Assembly: GCF_015910445.1 (NCBI RefSeq)
Contig: NZ_CP048882.1
Span: 5,949,501-6,013,500, forward strand
From: Streptomyces bathyalis
GTDB lineage: Bacteria; Actinomycetota; Actinomycetes; Streptomycetales; Streptomycetaceae
Reading direction: 5' to 3'
Length of the DNA stretch: 64,000 nt
Position numbers and translations under genes: made by a program
Notes under the pieces: generated by a model
What the model was told of the DNA's origin: nothing
What the model saw: only the letters and a program-made list of their open reading frames with translations
Database searches by the model: none
Shown: positions 1-7,566 of the stretch, piece after piece
Layout: each line of letters opens with the position of its first letter
Numbering within the stretch: the stretch's first letter is position 1

Positions 1-57
1 CTCAACGGGCGGTACGTGGACGACATATTGATGGGGCGCTCGCTGGGCGGGCGGTGA
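1..57 (+). CDS. C-terminal tail of a truncated gene, probably a GNAT acetyltransferase
   Basis: The first 18 codons form an open frame that ends in TGA; the gene begins outside the window. The tail reads NGRYVDDILMGRSLGGR. A GRYVDxxxMG ending is common at the C-terminus of RimJ/RimL-type GNAT N-acetyltransferases, which is the only basis for the call. Nothing catalytic is visible, so the function is a guess from a short tail. The next gene downstream is convergent. Confidence 0.4.
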   Translation, partial: LNGRYVDDILMGRSLGGR

Positions 58-93
58 AGGGCCGGGCGGGCGTGGCGACGGGCCCCACCCGGG

Positions 94-621
94 TCAGCCG
101 CGGAAGCGGTCCCAGAGCTTGGGGAGGCGCTCGGCCAGAACGGCGTCGTCCTCCAGGTTGAGGGAGACGCCGACCGGGTCCTCCGGCGGCTCGGGCAGGC
201 CAAGATCGGGCATGACAGTGCCGGTGAGCTGCTCGTACGCCTCGTCGGCGGCGTAGCCGAGGTCCTCCGCGTCGCCGTCCAGCTCCTCGTCGAAGCCCTC
301 AAGGACGTCGGCGAGGGAGTCGGCGTCGTGCGCCGCGGTCTCGAAGACCTCACGGCCCTGGCTGATGAGCCAGCAGCGGAAGGCGTCGAAGGCGTCGTCG
401 CTGACCCCGTCCAGCAGAATCCATGCCGCCGCCCACAGGTCCCACTGGTTGGCGCGGTTGTAGCGGGACTCGAAGTGCCGGGCGAAGAACGTCACGGCAT
501 CCGGATCGAGCCGCGTCAGCTTGTCGATGAGCAGGTCTGCCTGCTCCTCGGGGTCGCCCTCGGCGTCCACGCGGGTCGAATCGATCAGCGCCCAGAACTC
601 GGTCTCGTCCATCACGAACAC
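94..621 (-). CDS. DUF4240 domain protein
   Basis: A soluble acidic protein of up to 175 residues. It opens with MDETEFWALID and has a tryptophan-rich middle (NQWDLWAAAWILLDG) followed by a segment around FRCWLISQGREVFE, which matches the arrangement of DUF4240 proteins. No catalytic role is known for this family and none is visible. No signal peptide or membrane segment is seen. Start choice: GTG at 621 has AAGGCGG five bases upstream, while the in-frame ATG at 612 is about 14 bases from the same site; many homologs begin at that MDE. It is divergent from the SDR gene, with about 220 bases between them. Confidence 0.75.
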   Translation of the reverse strand: MFVMDETEFWALIDSTRVDAEGDPEEQADLLIDKLTRLDPDAVTFFARHFESRYNRANQWDLWAAAWILLDGVSDDAFDAFRCWLISQGREVFETAAHDADSLADVLEGFDEELDGDAEDLGYAADEAYEQLTGTVMPDLGLPEPPEDPVGVSLNLEDDAVLAERLPKLWDRFRG

Positions 622-842
622 AGCATCCGCCTTGTACCCGCCAGACGCACGCGGACTCCCTCGGATGCCGCCTTGTCGTTACCGGGGCGCGTCAAGGTCT
701 CAATGTGCGGCTGTTGTGACCATCCCATGTATCACTCGTGGTGTCTCCTCCGGGAAAGACCGGGAAGCCCGACAGAAGGTGTCCGGTTTCCGTGCGAGCG
801 TGCTGTCCGTAGTCGGGTCACACGCACCGAGAGGACACCTGG

Positions 843-1766
843 GTGAGCACAAGAGGGGCACTGACGGGCAAGGTCGCGCTGGTCGCGGGAGCCACGCGCG
901 GCGCCGGGCGGGCGATGGCCGTCGAACTGGGCAGAGCGGGGGCGACGGTCTACGCCACGGGCCGCACCACCCGCGAGCGGGTGAGTGAGATCGGCCGCAC
1001 GAGCGAGACCATCGAGGGCACCGCCGAACTGGTCGGGGAAGCCGGAGGTACGGGCATCGCAGTGCCCACCGACCACTTGGAACCGGATCAGGTACGGGAG
1101 CTGGTGGAGCGGATCGACCGCGAGCAGGGCCGCCTCGACCTCCTCGTCAACGACCTCTGGGGCGGCGACTGCTTCGTCCAGTGGGACAAGAAGATGTGGG
1201 AGCACGACCTGGAGGCCGGCCTGCGGATCCTGCGGCTCGGCATGGAGTCCCACATCGTCACCAGCCGTTACGCGATCCCGCTGCTCATCCGCCGGCCGGG
1301 CGGTCTCGTCGTCGAAGTCACCGACGGCACCGCGGAGTTCAACACCCGCTACCGCAAGCCGTTCTACTACGACCTCGCCAAGAGCGCGCCGATCCGGATG
1401 ACCCTCGGACTGTCCGAGGAACTGCCGGAGTTCGGTGCGACGGCGGTGTGCCTCACGCCGGGCTGGCTGCGCTCCGAGTTCATGCTCGACACCGCCTTCA
1501 AGGTGACGGAGGAGAACTGGCTCGAAGGCACCGCACAGAACCCGCACTTCGCCATCTCCGAGACGCCCACCTACGTCGGACGCGCCCTGGCGGCGCTGGC
1601 CTGCGATCCGGACGTGGCCCGCTTCAACGGGAGTTCGCTCTCCAGCGGCGGTCTCGCGCAGGAGTACGGCTTCACGGACGTGGACGGATCGGCGCCCGAC
1701 GCATGGCGCTACATCACGGAGGTCGAGCAGGAGGGCAAACCCGCCGACGTCACCGGCTACCGCTGA
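843..1766 (+). CDS. SDR family NAD(P)-dependent oxidoreductase
   Basis: A 307-residue short-chain dehydrogenase/reductase. The N-terminal Rossmann motif GATRGAGRA (residues about 16-24) binds NAD(P), and YDLAK near residues 176-180 supplies the YxxxK catalytic pair. The usual NNAG motif is altered to NDLWGG, and the segment between (WDKKMWEHDLEAGLRI) is longer than in classical SDRs; this variant is common in actinobacterial SDRs of unknown substrate. The GTG start is preceded by GAGAGGA at about 8 bases. The 3' end overlaps the convergent WYL regulator by 10 bases. The substrate cannot be inferred. Confidence 0.85.
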   Translation: MSTRGALTGKVALVAGATRGAGRAMAVELGRAGATVYATGRTTRERVSEIGRTSETIEGTAELVGEAGGTGIAVPTDHLEPDQVRELVERIDREQGRLDLLVNDLWGGDCFVQWDKKMWEHDLEAGLRILRLGMESHIVTSRYAIPLLIRRPGGLVVEVTDGTAEFNTRYRKPFYYDLAKSAPIRMTLGLSEELPEFGATAVCLTPGWLRSEFMLDTAFKVTEENWLEGTAQNPHFAISETPTYVGRALAALACDPDVARFNGSSLSSGGLAQEYGFTDVDGSAPDAWRYITEVEQEGKPADVTGYR

Positions 1767-2803
1767 CCGTCCGGAGCGGGCGGACCGCCCACGTCGTCGT
1801 GGAGAGCGGCCATGCGCATGCCCGTCTCCCTGAACCGGGCCCGCAGCGACGGCGGTTCGAGCACCTCGCATTCCGCGCCCAGGGCGAGCAGCTGGGTGTA
1901 GGCGACGTTCAGGGACTCCACCGGGAGGACGACGACGGCCGGCCCCTCGTCGTCCTCTCCGGCGACGTCCTGTCCCGCGACCGCGCCCGGTACGGGCTCG
2001 GCCCTCTCCAGGGCCTCCTCGGCGGCCCGCTGGTCGGTGACATGGCGCAGCCTCCGTCTCCCCGTCGCCGTCAGCCGCAGCTTCACCTCGTCCCGGAGGA
2101 TCGACCGGGCGAACGCCACTGAGCGCTCATCCCAGAACGCCGGAAGGTCGAACTCCTCGTCCCGCACGAAGCGTTCGCCCGTCTCCTCGACGCCGGTGAC
2201 CCGGTCGACCCGGTAAACCCTCCGGTCGCCGCCGTCCGTCACGCGGGCCGCCAAGTACCAGACGCCCGCCTTGAGTACGAGCCCGTAAGGCTCCAGCTCC
2301 CGCTCGACCTCGGTTCCCCGGCGCCGGTAGCGCAGCCGCACCGTGCGGTCGTCCCACACCGCGTCCGCCACCGCGGGCAGCTGCTCCGGCGGGTCGTTCG
2401 GGGGCTGCCACCACCCCGGTGCGTCGAGGTGGAAGCGCTGCGCCGCCGAGCGGTGCGCGTCGCTCAGTTCGGGGACGAGGGCCGCCGAGACCTTCAGCCG
2501 GGCCGCCGAGGCGGCGTCCGCGAGCCCCATGTCCCGCAGCGCGCTCGGCACTCCGGACAGGAACAGGGCCTCGGCCTCGCCGCGCCCGATACCGGTGAGC
2601 CCTGTGCGGTATCCGCCGACGAGCCGATAGCCGCCGCTGCGTCCCCGGTCCGCGTAGACGGGCACGCCGGCCTCCGACAGGGCGAGCACGTCGCGCGAGA
2701 CCGTACGTTCGGAGACCTCGAGTTCGGCGGCGAGTTCGGCACCGGTCATGGCACGTCGTGTCTGGAGCAGAAGCACCATCTTGATCAGCCGGGCCGCGCG
2801 CAT
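1757..2803 (-). CDS. WYL-domain transcriptional regulator (YafY-like)
   Basis: A 348-residue regulator. Residues 1-60 form a DeoR/HTH_11-type winged helix (MTGAELAAELEVSERTVSRD), followed by the typical wing sequence ending YADRGRSGGYRL. Around residues 150-215 is a WYL domain (VRLRYRR, LEPYGLVLKAGVWYL, YRVDRV), and the end is a WCX-like extension. WYL domains bind ligands or nucleic acid and tune the attached HTH. The ATG at 2803 was chosen because the HTH starts immediately after it; the frame stays open upstream but encodes only Arg/Pro-rich non-domain sequence. It overlaps the convergent SDR gene and may regulate it; that is inference. Confidence 0.88.
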   Translation of the reverse strand: MRAARLIKMVLLLQTRRAMTGAELAAELEVSERTVSRDVLALSEAGVPVYADRGRSGGYRLVGGYRTGLTGIGRGEAEALFLSGVPSALRDMGLADAASAARLKVSAALVPELSDAHRSAAQRFHLDAPGWWQPPNDPPEQLPAVADAVWDDRTVRLRYRRRGTEVERELEPYGLVLKAGVWYLAARVTDGGDRRVYRVDRVTGVEETGERFVRDEEFDLPAFWDERSVAFARSILRDEVKLRLTATGRRRLRHVTDQRAAEEALERAEPVPGAVAGQDVAGEDDEGPAVVVLPVESLNVAYTQLLALGAECEVLEPPSLRARFRETGMRMAALHDDVGGPPAPDGQR

Positions 2804-2930
2804 GGCAGCATTCTGCCGCCGCGCCCCTGGGCGGTGAACCTCCGAAGCGCCGGGTGCCGGGCGCCCGGGGCCCGGGGCCCGCGGCCGAGGGACCGCGCGG
2901 CTCCGGACGCCCGGCTGCCGCGGCCGGCGG

Positions 2931-5663
2931 TCAGGCCAGGCCGTAGCCCTCCGCCGCCCGCCGTACCGTCTCGTGCTTGACCTCGCCGCGGCGGGCGAGC
3001 TGTGCCAGCGCCGCGACGACGACCGACTCGGCGTCGACGCCGAAGTGGCGGCGGACCGCCTCACGGGTGCCGGAGAGCCCGAAGCCGTCCGTGCCGAGCG
3101 ACGTCCAGTCCTGCGGCACCCACTGGCTGATCTGGTCCGGGACGGCCCGCATCCAGTCGCTGACCGCGAGCACCGGGCCCGGGGCGTCCTCCAGCACGCG
3201 CGTCACGTACGGGGTGCGGTCCTCGCCCCGCAGCTGCGCGGCGTCGCACTCCAGCGCGTCTCGCCTCAGCTCGCTCCACGACGTCGCCGACCAGACGTCC
3301 GCGGTCACGCCCCACTCCTCGGCCAGCAGCCGCTGCGCGTCGAGCGCCCAGTGGATGGCCGTGCCGCTCGCCAGAAGCTGGATCCTGGGCCGGTCCGACT
3401 CGCCCGGTCCTTCGGCCAGGGCGTTTCCCCCGGGACCCTCGCTGAAGCGGTAGAGGCCCTTGAGGATGCCCTCCTCGACGCCGTCGCCTGCGGGCTGCGG
3501 CGGCTGAACCTTCGGCTCGTTGTAGACCGTGAGGTAGTAGAAGACGTCCTCGTTGAGGGACGGGTCCGGGCCGTACATGCGGCGCAGCCCGTCCTTGACG
3601 ATCGCGCCCACCTCGTAGGCGAACGCCGGGTCGTAGGTGACGACCGCCGGGTTGGTGGAAGCCAGCAGCGGCGAGTGGCCGTCCGCGTGCTGGAGGCCCT
3701 CGCCCGTCATCGTCGTACGGCCCGCGGTGGCACCGATGACGAAGCCGCGGCCCAACTGGTCGGCCAGGGACCAGAACTGGTCGCCGGTGCGCTGGAAGCC
3801 GAACATCGAGTAGAAGATGTAGAACGGGATCATCGGCTCGCCGTGCGTCGCGTACGACGTGGCCGCAGCGGTGAAGTCCGCCAGCGAACCGGCTTCCGTG
3901 ATGCCCTCGTTGAGGATCTGACCGTCCGACGCCTCCTTGTAGTACAGGAGTTGGTCGCGGTCGACCGGGTCGTAGTTCTGCCCGAGCGGCGAGTAGATGC
4001 CTGCCGAGGGGAAGAGCGACTCCATGCCGAAGGTGCGCGCCTCGTCGGGCACCACGGGCACCCACCGCCGGCCGGTCTCCTTCTCCCGCATCAGGTCCTT
4101 CACCAGCCGCACGAATGCCATGGTGGTGGCGATCTCCTGGCTGCCGGAGCCCTTCTTCAGCGTCTCGAAGGGCTTCGCGGACGGCTCGGGCAGTGCCACG
4201 GGGTGCACCTTGCGTGCGGGTGCGGGCCCGCCGAGCGCGGCGCGGCGCTCCTGGAGGTAGCGCACCTCCGGGGAGTCCTCGCCCGGGTGCACGTACGGCA
4301 CGAGCTCGTCGTCCAACTTGCTGTCCGGGATGGGCAGTTCGAGGAGGTCGCGCATCGCGCGGAACTCCTTGCCGGTCAGCTTCTTCATCTGGTGGTTGGC
4401 GTTGCGGGACTCGAAGCCGGGGCCCAGGGTCCAGCCCTTCACCGTCTGCGCCAGGATCACCGTCGGCGCGCCCTTGTTCTCGAGGGCCGCACGGTAGGCG
4501 GCGTACACCTTGCGCGGCTCGTGGCCGGCACGGGAGGTGTGGAAGCAGGCGGCGATCTTCTCGTCGGAGAGCAGTTTCGCCATCTCCACGAGAGCCGGGT
4601 CGGCGCCGAAGAACTGCTCGCGGATGTAGGCGGCGTCGCGCGTCGCGTACGTCTGGAACTGGGCGTCCGGCACCTCACGGAGGCGGCGGACGAGCGCGCC
4701 GGTGGTGTCGAGCTGGAACAGCTCGTCCCAGGCCGTGCCCCACAGCGACTTGACCACGTTCCAGCCGGCCGCGCGGAACTGGGCCTCCAGCTCCTGCACG
4801 ATCTTGAAGTTGGCTCGGACGGGGCCGTCGAGGCGCTGGAGGTTGCAGTTGACGACGAACGTGAGGTTGTCGAGCTGCTCGCGGCCCGCGAGGGCGAGGG
4901 CGGCCGTCGACTCCGGCTCGTCCATCTCGCCGTCGCCGAGGAAGGCCCACACGTGGGAGGCGGAGGTGTCCTTGATCCCGCGATTGGTCAGATAGCGGTT
5001 GAAGCGCGCCTGGTAGACGGCGTTGATCGGGCCGATGCCCATGGAGACGGTGGGGAACTCCCACAGCCAGGGCAGCCGGCGGGGGTGCGGGTAGGAGGGC
5101 AGGCCGCGGCCCTCGCCCGCGTGCCAGGTCTCCTGGCGGAAGCGGTCGAGGTCGGCCTCGGTGAGGCGGCCGTCGAGAAAGGCGCGGGCGTAGATGCCGG
5201 GGGAGGCGTGCCCCTGGATGTAGAGCTGGTCGCCCGAACCGCCGGACGCGGGGTCCTCCTTGCCGCGGAAGAAGTGCTGGAAGCCCGTCTCGTACAGCCA
5301 GGCGGCGCTGGCGAAGGTCGCTATGTGACCGCCGAGGCCGTAGCGGCTGCCGCGCGTGACCATCGCGGCGGCGTTCCAGCGGTTCCAGGCGGTGATGCGG
5401 GATTCCATCTCCACATCGCCCGGGAACTGCGGCTCGGCAGCGGTCGGGATGGTGTTGACGTAGTCCGTCTCCAGCAGATGCGGCACCGCCAGTCCGCTGT
5501 CCTGGGCGTGGCCCAGAGCGCGGCGCATGAGGTACGTGGCGCGCTCGGGGCCGGCATGGGCGATGACGGCGTCCAGCGATTCCCGCCACTCGGCGGTCTC
5601 CTGCGGGTCGCGGTCCAGGAGCTGGTCGAGCTCGCTCGGACGGTTGCGTACGGGGCGGGGCAT
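2931..5663 (-). CDS. aceE: Pyruvate dehydrogenase E1 component, homodimeric type (AceE)
   Basis: A 910-residue thiamine-diphosphate enzyme that decarboxylates pyruvate and acetylates the lipoyl group of E2, feeding acetyl-CoA to the TCA cycle. It shows the full-length homodimeric AceE architecture: an N-terminal region with YVNTIP and SRITAWNRWNAAAMV, the ThDP/Mg motif GDGEMDEPE (about residue 240) paired with VVNCNLQRLDGPV, and the pyrimidine-binding and C-terminal transketolase-like domains (GITEAGSLADFTAA, TMTGEGLQHADGHS). The ATG at 5663 has GGAAGGTGG just upstream; codons further upstream translate a hairpin-repeat leader and are not protein. E2 and E3 genes lie about 11 kb away on the same strand, consistent with the actinobacterial PDH complex. 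Confidence 0.97.
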   Translation of the reverse strand: MPRPVRNRPSELDQLLDRDPQETAEWRESLDAVIAHAGPERATYLMRRALGHAQDSGLAVPHLLETDYVNTIPTAAEPQFPGDVEMESRITAWNRWNAAAMVTRGSRYGLGGHIATFASAAWLYETGFQHFFRGKEDPASGGSGDQLYIQGHASPGIYARAFLDGRLTEADLDRFRQETWHAGEGRGLPSYPHPRRLPWLWEFPTVSMGIGPINAVYQARFNRYLTNRGIKDTSASHVWAFLGDGEMDEPESTAALALAGREQLDNLTFVVNCNLQRLDGPVRANFKIVQELEAQFRAAGWNVVKSLWGTAWDELFQLDTTGALVRRLREVPDAQFQTYATRDAAYIREQFFGADPALVEMAKLLSDEKIAACFHTSRAGHEPRKVYAAYRAALENKGAPTVILAQTVKGWTLGPGFESRNANHQMKKLTGKEFRAMRDLLELPIPDSKLDDELVPYVHPGEDSPEVRYLQERRAALGGPAPARKVHPVALPEPSAKPFETLKKGSGSQEIATTMAFVRLVKDLMREKETGRRWVPVVPDEARTFGMESLFPSAGIYSPLGQNYDPVDRDQLLYYKEASDGQILNEGITEAGSLADFTAAATSYATHGEPMIPFYIFYSMFGFQRTGDQFWSLADQLGRGFVIGATAGRTTMTGEGLQHADGHSPLLASTNPAVVTYDPAFAYEVGAIVKDGLRRMYGPDPSLNEDVFYYLTVYNEPKVQPPQPAGDGVEEGILKGLYRFSEGPGGNALAEGPGESDRPRIQLLASGTAIHWALDAQRLLAEEWGVTADVWSATSWSELRRDALECDAAQLRGEDRTPYVTRVLEDAPGPVLAVSDWMRAVPDQISQWVPQDWTSLGTDGFGLSGTREAVRRHFGVDAESVVVAALAQLARRGEVKHETVRRAAEGYGLA

Positions 5664-5717
5664 GGTGGCCACCTTCCGGACGGGACGGACGGGATGGGAC
5701 GGGGAGGGGGGCTCTCG

Positions 5718-5810
5718 GCGGGGACCCCGCAGGGGTGCGGGGTCCCGCTGGGTGCGGAGGTTCCGCGCGGTGCGGAGGTTCCGCCGGGCGCGGGGCCTCC
5801 GCGGGTGCGG
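5718..5810 (-). repeat. Tandem small inverted repeats in the aceE leader
   Basis: Directly upstream of aceE lie successive units of about 18-19 bases, each able to fold back on itself: GCGGGGTCCCGC, then GCGGAGGTTCCGC twice (units GGTGCGGAGGTTCCGCGC and GGTGCGGAGGTTCCGCCG), then GCGGGGCCTCCGC, preceded by GGGGACCCC. They sit between the predicted transcription start (about 5844) and the ribosome site, so the mRNA leader would carry a row of GC hairpins. A role in RNA stability or protein binding is inference. Confidence 0.6.
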
Positions 5811-5850
5811 GTCTTCCTGAATGGCAGGACAGGATCGGCCCAGCAACTGG

Positions 5851-5880
5851 ACTGTACGCCTGCGATCGATGATCGATCAA
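5851..5880 (-). promoter_or_regulatory. Probable aceE promoter with palindromic operator
   Basis: On the minus strand TTGATC (5880-5875) and TACAGT (5856-5851) are separated by 18 bases, a good fit to the vegetative -35/-10 pattern. Overlapping the -35 and spacer is a perfect 15-base palindrome, GATCGATGATCGATC (5864-5878). Transcription would start near 5844, giving a leader of about 180 bases. The rest of the 405-base gap up to the SRPBCC gene (5881-6068) shows no gene. Confidence 0.55.
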
Positions 5881-6068
5881 AGCTTCCCGCGAAATTGGCA
5901 TTCCGTGCCGCGAAAGTCGGCACGCGGTGCCGGGCTCGCAGGCGCGGCTCCGGTTGCCTGGGGTGGCTTTCCGGTGCCGGTGCGTGGCCCCCCGGGGCGG
6001 GCCCTCTCCGCCGGGCCCCGCCCCGAGGGGCCCACGCCCCACGCGCGAACGCGGACCCGTCGCTGTGT

Positions 6069-6551
6069 TCAGCGCGAGTGGGATCCGGCGAGTTCGGCCA
6101 GGTGGTGCAGCGAGTTGGTGAGGTGCTCGGGGCCGAACGGTGGGAAGTCGATGTACTCCCGGATGGACTGCGGTACGGCCGACCAGTCGTAGGTGAGCGT
6201 GACCTCGGTGTCGGACGGTCCGAGCGGCGTCAGGTCGTAACGCCAGGTCCAGCCGCCGAAGTCCAGTCGGCCTTCGTCCGTGCGGTACCCCGGGAGCCAG
6301 CCGATGGCGCGGGGCGGGTCGAGCACCTGGACCTTGTTGGCCACCTGGTAGTCACCGTTCGGATGGTTGGGGTGATACATGTCCATCCGGAAGATCTGAC
6401 CGACCTCGGTCAGTGTCGCCCGGTCGGCTGACTGCTGGACCCAGCCGGTGCCGTCGATCGCGGAATGGGTCGTCGGGTCCGCCAGCACCGCGAAGACCCT
6501 CGCGGCGGGCAGGGCGACAGTCAGGGTGGCGCTCACGCTGTCCTGGGCCAC
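6069..6551 (-). CDS. SRPBCC (START/Bet v1-like) family protein
   Basis: A protein of about 160 residues of the polyketide cyclase/ligand-binding SRPBCC fold: an N-terminal strand (SATLTVALPAARVFAVLADPTTHSAID in type), a central GxxF/RMDMYHPNH segment, and the typical late strands EVTLTYDWS plus a C-terminal helix ending LHHLAELAGS. Members bind hydrophobic ligands or catalyse varied reactions, so no substrate can be named. The GTG at 6551 has GAGGAG ten bases upstream; the frame continues upstream but that part lacks fold features. It is on the same strand as the catabolic operon upstream, separated by about 140 bases, and could be its last gene or independent. Confidence 0.8.
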   Translation of the reverse strand: MAQDSVSATLTVALPAARVFAVLADPTTHSAIDGTGWVQQSADRATLTEVGQIFRMDMYHPNHPNGDYQVANKVQVLDPPRAIGWLPGYRTDEGRLDFGGWTWRYDLTPLGPSDTEVTLTYDWSAVPQSIREYIDFPPFGPEHLTNSLHHLAELAGSHSR

Positions 6552-6690
6552 GGTGTGCACGCTCCTCGTCGTCCGGTCCCGGGGCTCCCTCGCATGTGCA
6601 AGGGGGTCTCGACGTGCAGACGACGACGCGACGCGGAACTCATCGGTCGTGTGGCCGGAACCCAAGGCTCAGGCCGGTGGCGGCCACGCC

Positions 6691-7563
6691 TCAGAGGCCG
6701 AAGAGCCGTGCCGCGTTGTCGTGGCAGACCGCGCGGAGCCAGTCGGCGCCCAGGCCCGTCTCCTCCAGGCACCGGAGCGCATCGGCGTAGGTGTACGGGA
6801 TGTTGGGGAAGTCCGAGCCGAGCAGGACGCGGTCCTGGAGGGCCTCCAGGCGCGGCAGCGCCCGGCGTGGGAACGGCGCCTCGGCCTCGACGAACGGCGT
6901 GAACGCCATGGTCGTGTCGAGCATGACCTTCTCGTGCCGCTCCGCCATGTCGAGGAAGTCCTCGTACTCCGGCATCCCCAAGTGCGCCACGATCAGCGGC
7001 AGTCGGGGGTTGCGGTCGAGCAGCGTGGCGATCGGTCCGGGCCCGGTGAAGGGTCCTGGCCTGGGGCCGGAGCCGCAGTGCGTGACGACGGGGACGCCGG
7101 CCTCGGCGAGCAGTCCCCAAACGTCCTTGAGTGTCGGGTCGTTCGGGTCGTAGGCCCCGACCTGGAGGTGGCTCTTGAAGACCCTCGCGCCCTGCTCCAG
7201 CGCGCGCCGTACGTCGTCGCCCGCGCTCGGCTCGGCGTAGAACGTCGCCGTGTGCAGGCAGTCCGGTGTGCGGGCGGCGAAATCGGCGGCCCAGTCGTTG
7301 AGCCACCGTGCCATGCCCGGCTTGTGCGGATAGAGCATCGAGGTGAACGCCTCGACGCCGAACTTCCGCAGCAGCCGCAGGCGTTCCTCCTCCTCGTGCC
7401 GGTACTCGATCGGCCAGGGCCGCCCCACGAGCGGCCCGCCCGCGTCGAAGTACGCCCATACCTTCTCCAGCACGCGCTGCGGCATGAAGTGGGTGTGGAC
7501 GTCGATCAGCGAGTCCAGACCCAGCGAGCGGCGGAACGCCGCGACCTCGTCCGACATGGCCAC
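6691..7563 (-). CDS. Amidohydrolase-2 family (ACMSD-like) metal-dependent hydrolase or decarboxylase
   Basis: A 290-residue TIM-barrel protein of the amidohydrolase_2 family. Metal-ligand motifs are DVHTHFMP (about residue 21, the HxH pair), VVTHCGSG (about 161), IVAHLGMPEYE (about 193) and LLGSDFPN (about 247, the final Asp). The family contains nonoxidative decarboxylases such as ACMSD and gamma-resorcylate decarboxylase as well as hydrolases, so the reaction is open. The GTG at 7563 has GGAAG seven bases upstream; an ATG two codons later is possible. It starts three bases after the acyl-CoA ligase stop and is the distal gene of the operon. A second paralog lies four genes upstream. Confidence 0.85.
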   Translation of the reverse strand: MAMSDEVAAFRRSLGLDSLIDVHTHFMPQRVLEKVWAYFDAGGPLVGRPWPIEYRHEEEERLRLLRKFGVEAFTSMLYPHKPGMARWLNDWAADFAARTPDCLHTATFYAEPSAGDDVRRALEQGARVFKSHLQVGAYDPNDPTLKDVWGLLAEAGVPVVTHCGSGPRPGPFTGPGPIATLLDRNPRLPLIVAHLGMPEYEDFLDMAERHEKVMLDTTMAFTPFVEAEAPFPRRALPRLEALQDRVLLGSDFPNIPYTYADALRCLEETGLGADWLRAVCHDNAARLFGL

Positions 7564-7566
7564 ACA

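Noticed and set aside
2973..6431. Very long open frame opposite aceE (over 1,100 codons)
   Set aside because: High GC keeps the opposite strand free of stops. The frame encodes Arg/Val/Leu-rich sequence without domains, while aceE has every expected motif.
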